NCBI GenBank assembly: GCA_963837345.1
Contig: CAWIMX010000001.1
Span: forward strand, 930,001-994,000
DNA from: CAWIMX01 sp963837345
GTDB taxonomy: Bacteria > Acidobacteriota > Vicinamibacteria > Vicinamibacterales > CAVVIG01
DNA: 64,000 bases
Direction of reading: 5' to 3'
Shown: one piece after another, positions 27,273 to 37,139 of the stretch
How positions within the stretch are numbered: position 1 is the stretch's first letter
How the letters are laid out: each line of letters begins with the position of its first letter
The notes under the pieces: generated by a model
The model's database searches: none
Told to the model about the DNA's origin: nothing
What the model saw: only the letters and a program-made list of their open reading frames with translations
Translations under genes and position numbers: made by a program

Positions 27273-28179
27273 GACGCGGCGCGGACGCGGCTCGCGCCGG
27301 CAACAGCTTCTCGAGGGTCGTCGCCAGTGGCGTGAGCGTGACGCCCAGATCTCGATCGGCGTTCTCGTCAACCGCCTCGCTGGCCGTGATCACCTCGATG
27401 ACCGCCGGGGTCATGCCGCCGGAGCGGAACCACCCCCTGACGGTCGCTCCGAGCCGTGCCGCCCAGACCGGCGTGCTCGCGATGGACACGTCGTGCCCCA
27501 GCAACCTGGCAATCCGGGCGATCAGCTCACGCTGGGTCACAGACTCCGGTCCCACGAGCTCGAGGACGCGCACGCCGTCTGCGCACGCGCCGCACCCGTT
27601 CAGGATCGCGCCGCACAGGTCGTCGACATCCAGCGGGCGCAGCGTGTGACGACCGCTGCCCAGCAGGCGCAGCGAGCGCCGGGCGGCCTGGCCGGCGAGC
27701 GACCGTCCGCCCGCCGTGTCGGGACCGAGGAGCAGCGGCGTGCGGATGATCACGGCGGCGCACCCCGAGTCTGCGACGATCCGTTCAGCGATGCCCTTCG
27801 AGCGGTAGTACCCGTTGGTCGAGTCGGGGTTCGCGCCCAGTGCGCTGACCAGCACGATGTGCGCCACGCCGGACGCGCGGCACGCGTTCACCGCCATCCG
27901 CGTGGTCTCGACGTTGGCGTTCTCGTAGCTGCGGTGGGCGTCCTCGATGAGGATCCCCGCCAGATGTACCAGACAGGCGGCGCCGTCGAGCAGGGATGCG
28001 AGGCTGATCGGGTCGTCATAGCGCACCACGCAGGGCACGATGCCCGGACCAGCCGGCAGGCGCGCAGCAGCGGCCGCGCTGCGGACGCCGGCACGCGCCT
28101 CGAGATCGGCGCGAGACGCCACGAGCTTCAAGAGGCTCCTGCCGACGCTGCCGTTGGCGCCAGTGATCGCGAGACGCAC
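27265..28179 (-). CDS. NmrA/SDR-type NAD(P)-binding protein
   Basis: 304 residues from GTG at 28179. The atypical SDR start LAITGANGSVGRSLLKLV (GxxGxxG) is followed by CLVHLAGILI, HIVLVSALGANP, the YYRSKGIAE motif (YxxxK, catalytic-type) and a C-terminal substrate region. It resembles complex-I assembly/NmrA-like epimerases (NAD-dependent). It is first gene of the operon with the flippase-like and CDP-alcohol genes, so its product may supply or modify the polar head group. The longer open frame upstream is a shadow of fbiC. Confidence 0.85.
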   Translation of the reverse strand: MRLAITGANGSVGRSLLKLVASRADLEARAGVRSAAAAARLPAGPGIVPCVVRYDDPISLASLLDGAACLVHLAGILIEDAHRSYENANVETTRMAVNACRASGVAHIVLVSALGANPDSTNGYYRSKGIAERIVADSGCAAVIIRTPLLLGPDTAGGRSLAGQAARRSLRLLGSGRHTLRPLDVDDLCGAILNGCGACADGVRVLELVGPESVTQRELIARIARLLGHDVSIASTPVWAARLGATVRGWFRSGGMTPAVIEVITASEAVDENADRDLGVTLTPLATTLEKLLPARAASAPRHD

Positions 28180-28362
28180 GGGTAACCCTAACACTAATGC
28201 CGTTCGGAATTGTTCCGGCAGACGATTGGTCGACGGGGATGGCAGCAGCAGTGGAGGGCGGCATCTCGTATCGAACCGCCGGAGGCCTGGTGCCACCACG
28301 CGGACGATTTGACGCACCCGAGGCCATGGCGTCAGGATGAGTGCGGAAGGGGCGAATCCCAC

Positions 28363-30794
28363 ATGAGATCGGATGCTGTGGCGACGTACGCGCCGCCGTC
28401 CCGCGACGAGGCGCTGAGACTGGCCGGCGACACCGATCTCCCCGCGCTGCTGGATCGGGCCCGCGCGCTCCGCGACGCGGGGTTCGGGAACCTCGTCACC
28501 TATTCGCGGAAGGTCTTCATCCCGCTGACGCAACTGTGCCGCGACGTGTGTCACTACTGCACGTTCGCCCAGCCGCCTCGACCGGGCAGCCAAGTCTACT
28601 TGCGGCTGGACCAGGTCGTCGACATCGCGCGCGCCGGCGCCGCCGCCGGCTGCCGCGAGGCCCTCTTCACGCTCGGAGACAAGCCGGAGCTGCGGTATCC
28701 GCAGGCTCGGGCGGAACTGGCCGAGCTGGGATACGCGACGACCATCGACTATCTCGTGGCGGCGGCCCGCAGCGTCCTCGACGCGACGGGCCTCCTCCCC
28801 CACGCCAACCCCGGCGTGGTAACTCGCGACGAGCTCGTCGCGCTCCGAGAGGTCTGTCCGTCGCAGGGCCTGATGCTGGAGAGCGTATCGAGGCGGCTGC
28901 TCGAGCCCGGTCGGGCGCATCACGGATCGCCGGACAAGAACCCGGACGCCCGCCTGGAGACAATCCGGCTGGCCGGCGAGCTGGCCATTCCCTACACCTC
29001 AGGCATCCTGATCGGCATTGGCGAGACGCGGGCGGAACGCATCGAGTCGCTGCTGGCGCTGCGCGACCTCAGTGCCCGCTACGGGCATCTCCAGGAGGTC
29101 ATCATCCAGAACTTCCGCGCCAAGCCGGACACCGCCATGGCCGGCGCCCCTGAGCCCGATCTCGAGGACCTGCTCTGGACGATCGCCTGCGCCAGGATCA
29201 TCTTTGGCCCGCAGATGGCGATTCAGGCGCCGCCCAACCTCAGCCCCAACACCTTCGGCCGCCTGATCCGCGCCGGGATCAACGACTGGGGCGGCGTCTC
29301 GCCGGTCACGCCCGATCACGTCAATCCCGAGGCCCCGTGGCCGCACCTGGAGCGCCTGGCGCGAACGACGGCGGACGAGGGCAAACTTCTCGTCGAACGG
29401 CTGACCGCCTACCCGGCGTATGTCGTTCGACCGGACGCGTGGTTCGCCGAGGGGCTCCGTTCCGGCGTGATCCGGGGCTCCGATGCCGAAGGCTATGCGC
29501 GGGTCGATCCGTGGTTTCCTGGCGACGACGAGGCGCGCCTGCCCGAGGCCCTGCTCGATCGGCTGGGACCGGCCTCGGCGGTACGCCGTGCCGGCGGCAC
29601 GTCTCGGTCGGCGCGCATCGAGGCGCTGTGTGCCAGGGCCTGCGAGGGCGAACCGCTCGCCGAGACCGAGGTTGCCGAGCTGTTCGCCGCCCGGGGTGAA
29701 GACCTCGCGACGGTTCTCGGGGCGGCCGACACGCTGCGGCGGGCGGTCAACGGCGACGAGGTCACCTACGTCGTCAACCGGAACATCAACTACACGAACG
29801 TGTGCTACTTCCGGTGCCAGTTCTGCGCCTTCTCGAAGGGCAAGCTCAGCGAGAACCTCCGCGGCCTGCCCTACGACCTCGATCTGGACGAAGTCCGCCG
29901 CCGCACTCTGGAAGCGTGGGAACGGGGAGCGACCGAGGTCTGCATGCAGGGGGGATCCACCCGGACTACACGGGAGAGACCTATCTTCGAATCTGCCGCG
30001 CCGTCAAGAGCGCGGTGCCGGGGATGCACGTTCACGCGTTCTCGCCGCTCGAGGTGTGGCAGGGCGCGCACACGCTCGGGATCCCGCTCGAGGACTTCCT
30101 GGTCCGGTTGAAGGAAGCGGGGCTCGGAACTCTGCCGGGCACCGCGGCGGAAGTGCTGGACGACGACGTCCGGCGCGTGCTGTGTCCCGACAAGCTCTCG
30201 ACCGGCCAGTGGCTCGAGGTGATGGAGACGGCGCACCGCGTCGGGTTCCGGACCACGGCCACCATCATGTACGGGCACATCGACGGCCCGCTCAACTGGG
30301 GCCGGCACCTTGTGCGGATCCGAGAGCTGCAGGAGCGCACCGGCGGGTTCACCGAGTTCGTCCCTCTCCCGTTCGTGCACATGGAGGCGCCCATCTACCT
30401 GAAGGGCAGGGCCCGTCGCGGGCCGACCTTCAGAGAGGCGCTCCTGATGCACGCCGTCGCGCGATTGGCACTGCATCCCGTGGTGCCGAACATCCAGGCG
30501 TCGTGGGTGAAGATGGGGCCGAAGGGAATCGCGGCCTGTCTCGCCGCCGGCGTCAACGATCTGGGCGGCACGCTGATGAACGAGAGCATCTCGCGGGCGG
30601 CGGGGGCGTCGTTCGGTCAGGAGCTCGGGCCCGAGGCGATGGAGACGCTGATCAGGAACCTCGGGCGGGTTCCGAGGCAGCGCTCCACGCTGTACGGCGA
30701 GCCGCCGGCCGCGCAGGTGACGCGATCGTTTCGAGCCGCCGCCCTGCTTCCGGTCGTCCAGACCCCGCTGGCCGAGACGCACCCGCTCCGCTAG
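28363..30794 (+). pseudogene. fbiC: 7,8-didemethyl-8-hydroxy-5-deazariboflavin synthase (CofG-CofH fusion), one-base frameshift
   Basis: About 810 residues. The N-terminal CofG radical-SAM domain has CRDVCHYC (Cys 59, 63, 66); the C-terminal CofH radical-SAM domain has CYFRCQFC near 481-488. Together they make F0, the chromophore of coenzyme F420, from a diaminouracil and tyrosine. At 29949-29954 a run of six G needs a seventh to keep the frame (CMQGG then IHPDYTGETYLRICRAV). The rest of CofH is intact to 30794. A homopolymer deletion is the likeliest cause, so the gene may be functional in the organism. Confidence 0.88.
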
Positions 30795-30830
30795 CGCTCC
30801 GCCTGGCGCTCCGCTTCAGGCCAGCGTCGT

Positions 30831-31397
30831 TCAGCCGGTCCGCGAGCGAACGTTGAAGGTCCACCAGGAGTCGGGGCGCGGGGTGTCGAGCGGAGGAGCG
30901 CCGGTGTCGCCGCCGGGCTGGAGGACCCGCACTTCCGGCTTCTGCAGCTTCCTGATCCGCGCGGCCCACGCCGCGTCCAGCGTCGCCTCGTCGGTCACAC
31001 GGTTCAGCAGGACCGGATAGACGACGCCGTTGAGACGCAGGCGCCCGGGGTCATCCGCCGTGACCTGGGGACACCAGAACTTGCGGGCGCCGACAGAGCA
31101 ACTCAGATAGAGCTGGCCGTCCGGCGTCGCCATGCAGTTCAGATTTACGGCGTGAGGCCCCCGGGTCGTGCTGATTTGCACCTGGCACACCGTGACATCG
31201 TTGGCAAAGCCCCAGTCGGTCACCGGCTGGTCCTGCACGTCGCCCAGCAGCACCAGGCCCGGGAAGGTGCCGCAGGGGCACCTGATCGTCCACACAACAC
31301 ACGCGACAACGATCAGGGCCAATACCAGCGCTGCAGCAACACCGATGACCCTCTTGATACTCCTGCGCCTGGGCGGGGCTCCTCGCTCTCCGTTCAT
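30831..31397 (-). CDS. Membrane-anchored paralogue of the 22705-23334 protein
   Basis: 188 residues: basic N-terminus, one membrane helix (VIGVAAALVLALIVVACVVW), then a domain with PGLVLLGDVQDQPVTDWGF, GPHAVNLNCMATPDGQLYLS and GRLRLNGVVYPVLLNRV. The order of segments parallels the protein at 22705-23334, including the 'DGQLY' strand. A split-barrel fold is inferred for both. It converges on fbiC, 36 bases apart, which may point to an F420-related role, but no cofactor-binding residues can be identified. Confidence 0.6.
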   Translation of the reverse strand: MNGERGAPPRRRSIKRVIGVAAALVLALIVVACVVWTIRCPCGTFPGLVLLGDVQDQPVTDWGFANDVTVCQVQISTTRGPHAVNLNCMATPDGQLYLSCSVGARKFWCPQVTADDPGRLRLNGVVYPVLLNRVTDEATLDAAWAARIRKLQKPEVRVLQPGGDTGAPPLDTPRPDSWWTFNVRSRTG

Positions 31398-31494
31398 GGC
31401 CAGCCTCTTCTTCCTGCGTCGATACGACGGAGCCTACCATGGCCTGGCGTCCCGCAACCTGGCCGACCGACATTGCACGGAGACGCCCCGTCGT

Positions 31495-31524
31495 GGTATT
31501 ACATAGCTAGTTAGGCATAGCTAG
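31495..31524 (+). promoter_or_regulatory. Promoter and dyad before the first PadR gene
   Basis: Extended -10 (TGG-TATTAC at 31494-31502) directly followed by a dyad AGCTA-N8-TAGCT (31505-31522), also readable as two direct CATAGCTAG copies (31502-31510, 31516-31524). A bound repressor would cover the start site of the PadR-ADOP operon. Confidence 0.5.
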
Positions 31525-31536
31525 CTTGGTGGACGC

Positions 31537-31872
31537 ATGAGATCCCGCAAGAACGACATTCTTCAGGGCACGCTGGTCCTGCTCGTGCTCAAGACCCTCG
31601 CAGCCAACGGGCGGATGCATGGGTACGCGATCACGACCCACATCCAGCGCGTGTCAGCCGATTTGCTGCGCGTCGAGGAAGGCTCCCTGTACCCGGCCCT
31701 CCACCGGATGACCGCCGCCGGCTGGCTGAAAGCGGAATGGGGCGTGACGGAGAAGAATCGCGAGGCCCGCTTCTACGTGCTCACGCCGACGGGCCGCAAA
31801 CAACTGGCACTGGAAGAAGCGACCTGGTCGCGATTGACGGAAGGCGTCGGACGAGTCCTGCGGCACGCGTGA
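31537..31872 (+). CDS. PadR-family transcriptional regulator
   Basis: 111 residues. Winged helix: DILQGTLVLLVLKTLAANG, HGYAITTHIQRVS (recognition helix), LLRVEEGSLYPALHRM, and a wing with SEW/AEWGVTEKNREARFYVLT, followed by a C-terminal dimerisation helix. It probably represses itself and the permease 11 bases downstream by binding the dyad overlapping its promoter. The ligand is unknown. Confidence 0.93.
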   Translation: MRSRKNDILQGTLVLLVLKTLAANGRMHGYAITTHIQRVSADLLRVEEGSLYPALHRMTAAGWLKAEWGVTEKNREARFYVLTPTGRKQLALEEATWSRLTEGVGRVLRHA

Positions 31873-31882
31873 GGAAGACACT

Positions 31883-34492
31883 ATGGTCTGGCTCAGACGC
31901 CTCTACAACGCGCTGTGGCCCGGAACGCTGCACCGCGATATCGACCGAGAAACGGCGTTCCACCTGGCCGAGCGCGCCGACGATCTGCAAGCCGCCGGCT
32001 TGACGCCGAACGACGCGCAACGCCAGGCGCGGCGCCGGTTCGGAAACGTGACGCTGCAGACCGAGCGGACGCGTGACGTGAACGTGTCGTGGTGGCTGGA
32101 TGCCTCGATACGAAGCCTCAGGTACGCGATTCGATCGCTGGCGCGCACGCCCGCATTCACGGTGGCGGTCGTCCTCACGCTCGCCCTCGGCATCGGCGCC
32201 AATAGCCTGGTCTTCTCAGCCCTCGACGCCGTGCTGCTTCGGCCCCTGCCCTATCCGGACGCCGATCGCCTCGTGCAGCTCTCCCAGTGGCGCGACGGGG
32301 GCCGGAGCGCCGACACGTTCATCGCGCCGGCTCGTCTCGAAGACTGGGAACGCCTCAATACCACATTCGAGAGTCTGACGGGCTACTACGTCGAGGACGT
32401 GTCTGAGACATCCGGCGAGCTGCCCGAACGCGTCCGTCGGGCGTCGGTCGCACCGCGGTTCTTCGTGGTATGGGCTGTGACGCCGGCCATCGGACGCGAC
32501 TTCGCGATGGACGAGTATCACTTCGGAGGACCGCCGGCGGCTGTGATCAGCGACCGCTTCTGGCGCCGCCGTTTTGCGGCCAACCCGGATGTCATTGGCA
32601 GGACACTTCGCATTGGCACCCAGGCCGTCCCGATCGTCGGCGTGATGCCGGCCACCTTCCTCTTTGCCGATCGATCCGTCGATGTCTGGTCGCCCGTGCA
32701 AACCGATGCGCCCTACGCGCAGCCGCGGCAGAACACCTGGTATACCGGCATCGGCCGGCTCAAGCCCGGCGTGTCGCTCGAACAGGCTCGTGCCAACCTG
32801 GACGCCGTCCAGCAATCGCTCGCCGATCTCTATCCCGCCACGGACGCCGGCCTGCACGTGACGATGGACGCGCTCAAGCGCACGACGATCGCGGACGTCC
32901 AGCCCTCGCTTTGGCTGCTCTTCGGCGCGGTCTCCGTGCTGCTGCTCATCACCATCAGCAACGTCGCCTCGCTGCTGGTCGCGCGGGCCGCCGCCCGTCG
33001 TCACGAGATGGCCGTTCGGGTGTCGCTCGGCGCGACGAGGACCGCCGTGGCCGCTCAGGTGCTGCTCGAAACCGGCGTGTTGGCTGCGGTCGGAGCGGCC
33101 GCCGGGCTTGGGCTGGCCTATGCTCTCATGCCGACGCTACGAGCGATCGCGGGCGATCTTCCGCGGATGGACGAAGTCGCACTGGATGGACGCATCCTCG
33201 GCTACACCGCGCTGGTCACGAGCGCGGTCACGCTCCTCTGTGGATGGCTGCCGGCCGTTCGGTCAGCGCGAGGGTCTCCCGGACCGTCACTCGGCCGCGC
33301 GGGACGCGGCGAGGTGGCCTCCCGTCACCACCTGCAGTGGTGGCTCGTGGGCACGCAGGTGGCGCTGTCCGTCACGCTGCTGGCGGGCGCCGGTTTGCTG
33401 GTCCGCAGCGCCTGGGCGATCAGTCGGGTCGATCCCGGCTTCAATCCGTCACACATTCTCGCGTTTCGAGTCAGCGGCACGTATGCCGAAACGACGGATT
33501 TCGAGCGACTCCTGAGACGTGTCGACGGAACGCTGGAGGCGCTTCGTGCGCTCCCCGGCGTCGAGTCCGCGGCGACGGCGTCGAGCCTTCCAGGCGTGCC
33601 GACCGAGTACGACGTTACGTTCGAACCGTCCGGCAATCAGGACGCTGACGCGCGGCCCATGGTGGCCACAAGCCGTGTGGTCTCGCCCGAGTACTTCGCG
33701 ACGCTGGGCATCCCGCTCGTGACCGGAGAACCCTGTGCCCGCCGACCATCGGGCATGGCCGACGTGATGGTGAATCGGGCGTTTGTCGCCCGTTATCTCG
33801 CCGATCGCCTGGCCGTCGTGGGCCTTGAACTGGCGGTCGCCGGCGAGAACCGCCCGGCTCATCGGATTGTCGGCGTCGTCGGTGACGCGCGCGAGCGGGG
33901 CATCGATCGCGAACCGGCGCCGACCGTGTATTCCTGCACGAGTGCCGGCATTCCGACGCCGTATTTTCTCGTGCGGACGCGCGGCGAGCCGCAGGCGCTG
34001 GTCTCCACGATTCGGGTCAAGATGAAGGCGCTCGAGCCGCTGCGGTCGGTGTATGAGATCGAGACCCTGCCGGATCGCATCGGCGACGCATTCGCCGAGG
34101 ATCGTCTGCGGCTACTCGTCCTCGGGTGCTTTGCGGGCGCGGCGCTCCTCCTCACGTGCGTGGGACTCTACGGGACCCTGAGCTATGTGGCGAGCCTCAG
34201 ACGCCGCGAAGTCGGGCTCCGGATGGCGCTCGGCGCGAAGCGCGGCGAAATCGTCGGCCGGTTCCTCCTGCAGGCTCTGCGCGTCGCCGCCGGGGCGATC
34301 GTCGCCGGGCTCACGTTGTCGCTGGGCGGATCGCGCCTGCTGCGGGACATGCTCTACGGCGTGACGCCGTCGGACCCGGTCACGCTGGTCATCGTCGGGA
34401 GTGTGGTGCTGATCGTCGCAGCGCTCGCGGGGATCATTCCGGCCGTCCGCGCAGCGCGTATCGATCCGATGCGAGTGCTTCGCGACGAATAG
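31883..34492 (+). CDS. ADOP-type permease, second of the PadR operon
   Basis: 869 residues. An N-terminal cytoplasmic helical region (about 1-75, with IDRETAFHLAERADDL and RRRFGN), then two MacB-core plus FtsX units: first membrane helix FTVAVVLTLALGIGANSLVF, three helices about 345-470, second unit from about 490, ending RIDPMRVLRDE. No ATPase is next to it. It may act with an ATPase encoded elsewhere, or as a mechanotransmission or export component of unknown substrate. Start ATG has AGGAAG seven bases upstream. Confidence 0.92.
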   Translation: MVWLRRLYNALWPGTLHRDIDRETAFHLAERADDLQAAGLTPNDAQRQARRRFGNVTLQTERTRDVNVSWWLDASIRSLRYAIRSLARTPAFTVAVVLTLALGIGANSLVFSALDAVLLRPLPYPDADRLVQLSQWRDGGRSADTFIAPARLEDWERLNTTFESLTGYYVEDVSETSGELPERVRRASVAPRFFVVWAVTPAIGRDFAMDEYHFGGPPAAVISDRFWRRRFAANPDVIGRTLRIGTQAVPIVGVMPATFLFADRSVDVWSPVQTDAPYAQPRQNTWYTGIGRLKPGVSLEQARANLDAVQQSLADLYPATDAGLHVTMDALKRTTIADVQPSLWLLFGAVSVLLLITISNVASLLVARAAARRHEMAVRVSLGATRTAVAAQVLLETGVLAAVGAAAGLGLAYALMPTLRAIAGDLPRMDEVALDGRILGYTALVTSAVTLLCGWLPAVRSARGSPGPSLGRAGRGEVASRHHLQWWLVGTQVALSVTLLAGAGLLVRSAWAISRVDPGFNPSHILAFRVSGTYAETTDFERLLRRVDGTLEALRALPGVESAATASSLPGVPTEYDVTFEPSGNQDADARPMVATSRVVSPEYFATLGIPLVTGEPCARRPSGMADVMVNRAFVARYLADRLAVVGLELAVAGENRPAHRIVGVVGDARERGIDREPAPTVYSCTSAGIPTPYFLVRTRGEPQALVSTIRVKMKALEPLRSVYEIETLPDRIGDAFAEDRLRLLVLGCFAGAALLLTCVGLYGTLSYVASLRRREVGLRMALGAKRGEIVGRFLLQALRVAAGAIVAGLTLSLGGSRLLRDMLYGVTPSDPVTLVIVGSVVLIVAALAGIIPAVRAARIDPMRVLRDE

Positions 34493-34518
34493 CGTTCAAT
34501 CGGGATTTCATCAACGGC

Positions 34519-37128
34519 CTACTGGGCGCGCAATGCGGTCATCGGATCCACGCGCGACGCGCGAACGGCCGGCGCAAGGGCCGCTGCTACCGCGACGACC
34601 ATCACGATCCCAACGGCAAGCGCGAACGCCGCCGGGTCCAGGGGCGCCGTCTGGTACAGGAGCGAGGTGATGAGCCTCGACAGCCCTGCCGCGGCTCCTG
34701 TTCCGAGCGCCACGCCGATCGCCGCCACGCGGGCCGCATCGCGCAGGATCGCGGTACGAATCTCACCCCGCGACGCGCCCAGTGCCATCCGTACACCAAT
34801 CTCGCGGACGCGCTGGCTCACTTCGTACGAGACGACGCCGTAGATGCCGAGACAGGCCAAGAGCAGCGCGAGCAGCGAAAAGGCGCCCATCAGGACGGCG
34901 AGAAATCGCCTCGGCGATACGGCTCGGTCCACGAGGTCGTCCACTGGTCGAATGGCCAGCATCAGGTCGGGGTTGATGGACGAGAGCGCCGTTCGCACGT
35001 CCGGTGCCAGCGAAGCGGCGGATCGTGAGGACCGGACGATGAGGTCCAAGGCACCCGGCGACGCGTAGGTGTACGGCACGTAGATCTGCGAGACCGGCGC
35101 CTCCTCCAGGCTTGCCTGCCTGACATCGTCCACCACTCCAACGACGGTGTATGCGACTCGCCCGTTGGTGAGGATCGTTCGACCTAGCGCCGACTGCCCC
35201 GGCCAGAGTTGGCCGGCGAGACGGTCGTTGAGAATGGCAACTGGTTGACCATCAGAGAGATCCTGTGCGGAAAAATCCCGGCCCGTTCGCAGGCGGATGC
35301 CCATGGCCCGCAGGTATCCAGGGCCTGTCACGTAGGCGAAGGCGACGGGCGTCTCGTTGGGTGGATAGACCTGTCCAGGCACTCTGAGGGTCCATCCGCG
35401 ATTTCGATCGAGCGGCAGCGCATCGGTCACGCCCGCGGCTTCGATGCCAGGCACAACCCCTACGCGATCGGTGACTTCTGCGAGCACGGCGCGTCGACGC
35501 GCGCGGGCGTCAGGCGCGGAGTCCAATGGCACGTTCAGGCGAATCACCGCCGCCCGCGACGATTCGAACCCCAGATCGACGTTCAGCACGTGCAGCAAGC
35601 TCCCAATCAGCAGGCTCGCCCCTACGAGCAGCATTGAGGTCAGGCCAATCTCGGCGACGAGTAACATCGACCGAACCATGGCCGCGGCAGTCCCGACTCG
35701 GCCGGCCCACGCCTCGTGGGCCAGCACCTCCCGCAGCTGATGGCCCGGAACGCGGAGCGCGGGCATCACCATGAATGACAGGCCCGCCAGCAGGGCAGCC
35801 AGCGCGCCGAACAGCAGCACCGCGCCGTCCACGTCGGCTCGATTGAGGAGGGGCAGTGCCAGCATGGCGCGGCTCTTCACGTACGACGTGATGCCGTAGG
35901 CGAGCGGGATGCCGGACGCCGCCCCGCACAGTGCGAGCACGACGCCTTCGGTCAGCAGTTGGCGGACCACGCGTGAACGGCCAGCCCCCACCGCCGCTCG
36001 AATCGCGAACTCGCGCGTGCGAGATGCGGTTCGCGCCAGCAGCAGGCTCGACAGATTCGCACAGGCGATCACGAGCACCAAGCCCACGGAGAGCCACAGC
36101 AACATCAGCGACGACCGGAAGCGCCGGGCAATGCTGGTCCGGAGATCGGTGACGACGGCAGTCACCTGTCCCCACTCCGGGTGAGACTCACGCAACTCCG
36201 GTAGAAGGCCATCCACCTCCGCCCGCGCTGTCTCGATTGGCGTGCCAGCTCGCAACCGCCCCACAATCGACAGGGTGCTTCCCCAGTCGCGCATGGCCTC
36301 GAGCGGAGCCGGCAGGAAGAGATCGACGTTCGTCGTCGGCGCGAACACCGATCCGAAGTCGAAGTCCGGCGGGAGAACGCCCACCACCGTCACCGGGCTG
36401 TCGTTGATTGTGATGGCGGTGCCCACCAATCTTGGATCCGCGGCGAAGCGGCGTTGCCAGAGCCCATGACTGATCACCGCCACGGTGGGCGGCAGCGCCG
36501 CCTGTCCCTTCGGCTCAGACTCGTCGGGCGTGAACAGCCGTCCGGCAGCCGGCTCGACACCGAGGGTTTCGAAGAACCGAGCGGCGACGCTCACGCCGGC
36601 AATGCCTTCGGCCGGCCCGCTCCCGGTGAGCGTATAGGTGCTGTAGTCAAAGAACGCGAAATAGGCCGTGAGGTCCGCGTACGATCGTGCGCGGTCTCTC
36701 AACTCCTGGAATACGGGCGCAGGATACGTGCCCACGGTGCGCCCATCCGTGAAGTGTGGCGACACCCAGACGAGCTGGTCCGAGTCGCGAAACGGCAGCG
36801 GTTGAATCAACAGCGGACGCACGATGCTGAACATTGCGGTGTTGACACCAATGCCGAGCGCCAGAATGCCGATCGCGACAACGGTGAACGCTGGAGTACG
36901 GGGGAGCGTTCGCAGGGCGTAGAGGACATCCCGTCGCAGATCGTCTATCCATGGCAGGCTTCGCTGATCGCGGAGAGAGTCCATCGCGGATGCTGCGCTT
37001 GGCGTGACCTTGCCCTCTTCGCGCGCCAGCTCGGCATGCAGCCGCAATTCCTCCTGCAGATCCGCATCCGTGCGGCCGCGGCCGATCGCGCCAACGCTTC
37101 GCCGGATCCATTCGAGCAGGATGCGCAC
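34519..37128 (-). CDS. ADOP-type permease, tandem copy 1
   Basis: 869 residues from GTG at 37128 (GAGGTGG upstream). It opens with LLEWIRRSVGAIGRGRTDAD and the LQEELRLHAELAREEG helix, then first membrane helix AFTVVAIGILALGIGVNTAM, periplasmic domain, three helices, second unit, ending VDPMTALRAQ. It shares the N-terminal LQEELRLHAELAR signature with the next gene, which lies 11 bases upstream. The two therefore arose by tandem duplication and are probably one operon led by the PadR gene at 39811-40158. The long extra N-terminus of the open frame is a shadow of that neighbour. Confidence 0.9.
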   Translation of the reverse strand: MRILLEWIRRSVGAIGRGRTDADLQEELRLHAELAREEGKVTPSAASAMDSLRDQRSLPWIDDLRRDVLYALRTLPRTPAFTVVAIGILALGIGVNTAMFSIVRPLLIQPLPFRDSDQLVWVSPHFTDGRTVGTYPAPVFQELRDRARSYADLTAYFAFFDYSTYTLTGSGPAEGIAGVSVAARFFETLGVEPAAGRLFTPDESEPKGQAALPPTVAVISHGLWQRRFAADPRLVGTAITINDSPVTVVGVLPPDFDFGSVFAPTTNVDLFLPAPLEAMRDWGSTLSIVGRLRAGTPIETARAEVDGLLPELRESHPEWGQVTAVVTDLRTSIARRFRSSLMLLWLSVGLVLVIACANLSSLLLARTASRTREFAIRAAVGAGRSRVVRQLLTEGVVLALCGAASGIPLAYGITSYVKSRAMLALPLLNRADVDGAVLLFGALAALLAGLSFMVMPALRVPGHQLREVLAHEAWAGRVGTAAAMVRSMLLVAEIGLTSMLLVGASLLIGSLLHVLNVDLGFESSRAAVIRLNVPLDSAPDARARRRAVLAEVTDRVGVVPGIEAAGVTDALPLDRNRGWTLRVPGQVYPPNETPVAFAYVTGPGYLRAMGIRLRTGRDFSAQDLSDGQPVAILNDRLAGQLWPGQSALGRTILTNGRVAYTVVGVVDDVRQASLEEAPVSQIYVPYTYASPGALDLIVRSSRSAASLAPDVRTALSSINPDLMLAIRPVDDLVDRAVSPRRFLAVLMGAFSLLALLLACLGIYGVVSYEVSQRVREIGVRMALGASRGEIRTAILRDAARVAAIGVALGTGAAAGLSRLITSLLYQTAPLDPAAFALAVGIVMVVAVAAALAPAVRASRVDPMTALRAQ

Positions 37129-37139
37129 AGTCGCCACCT

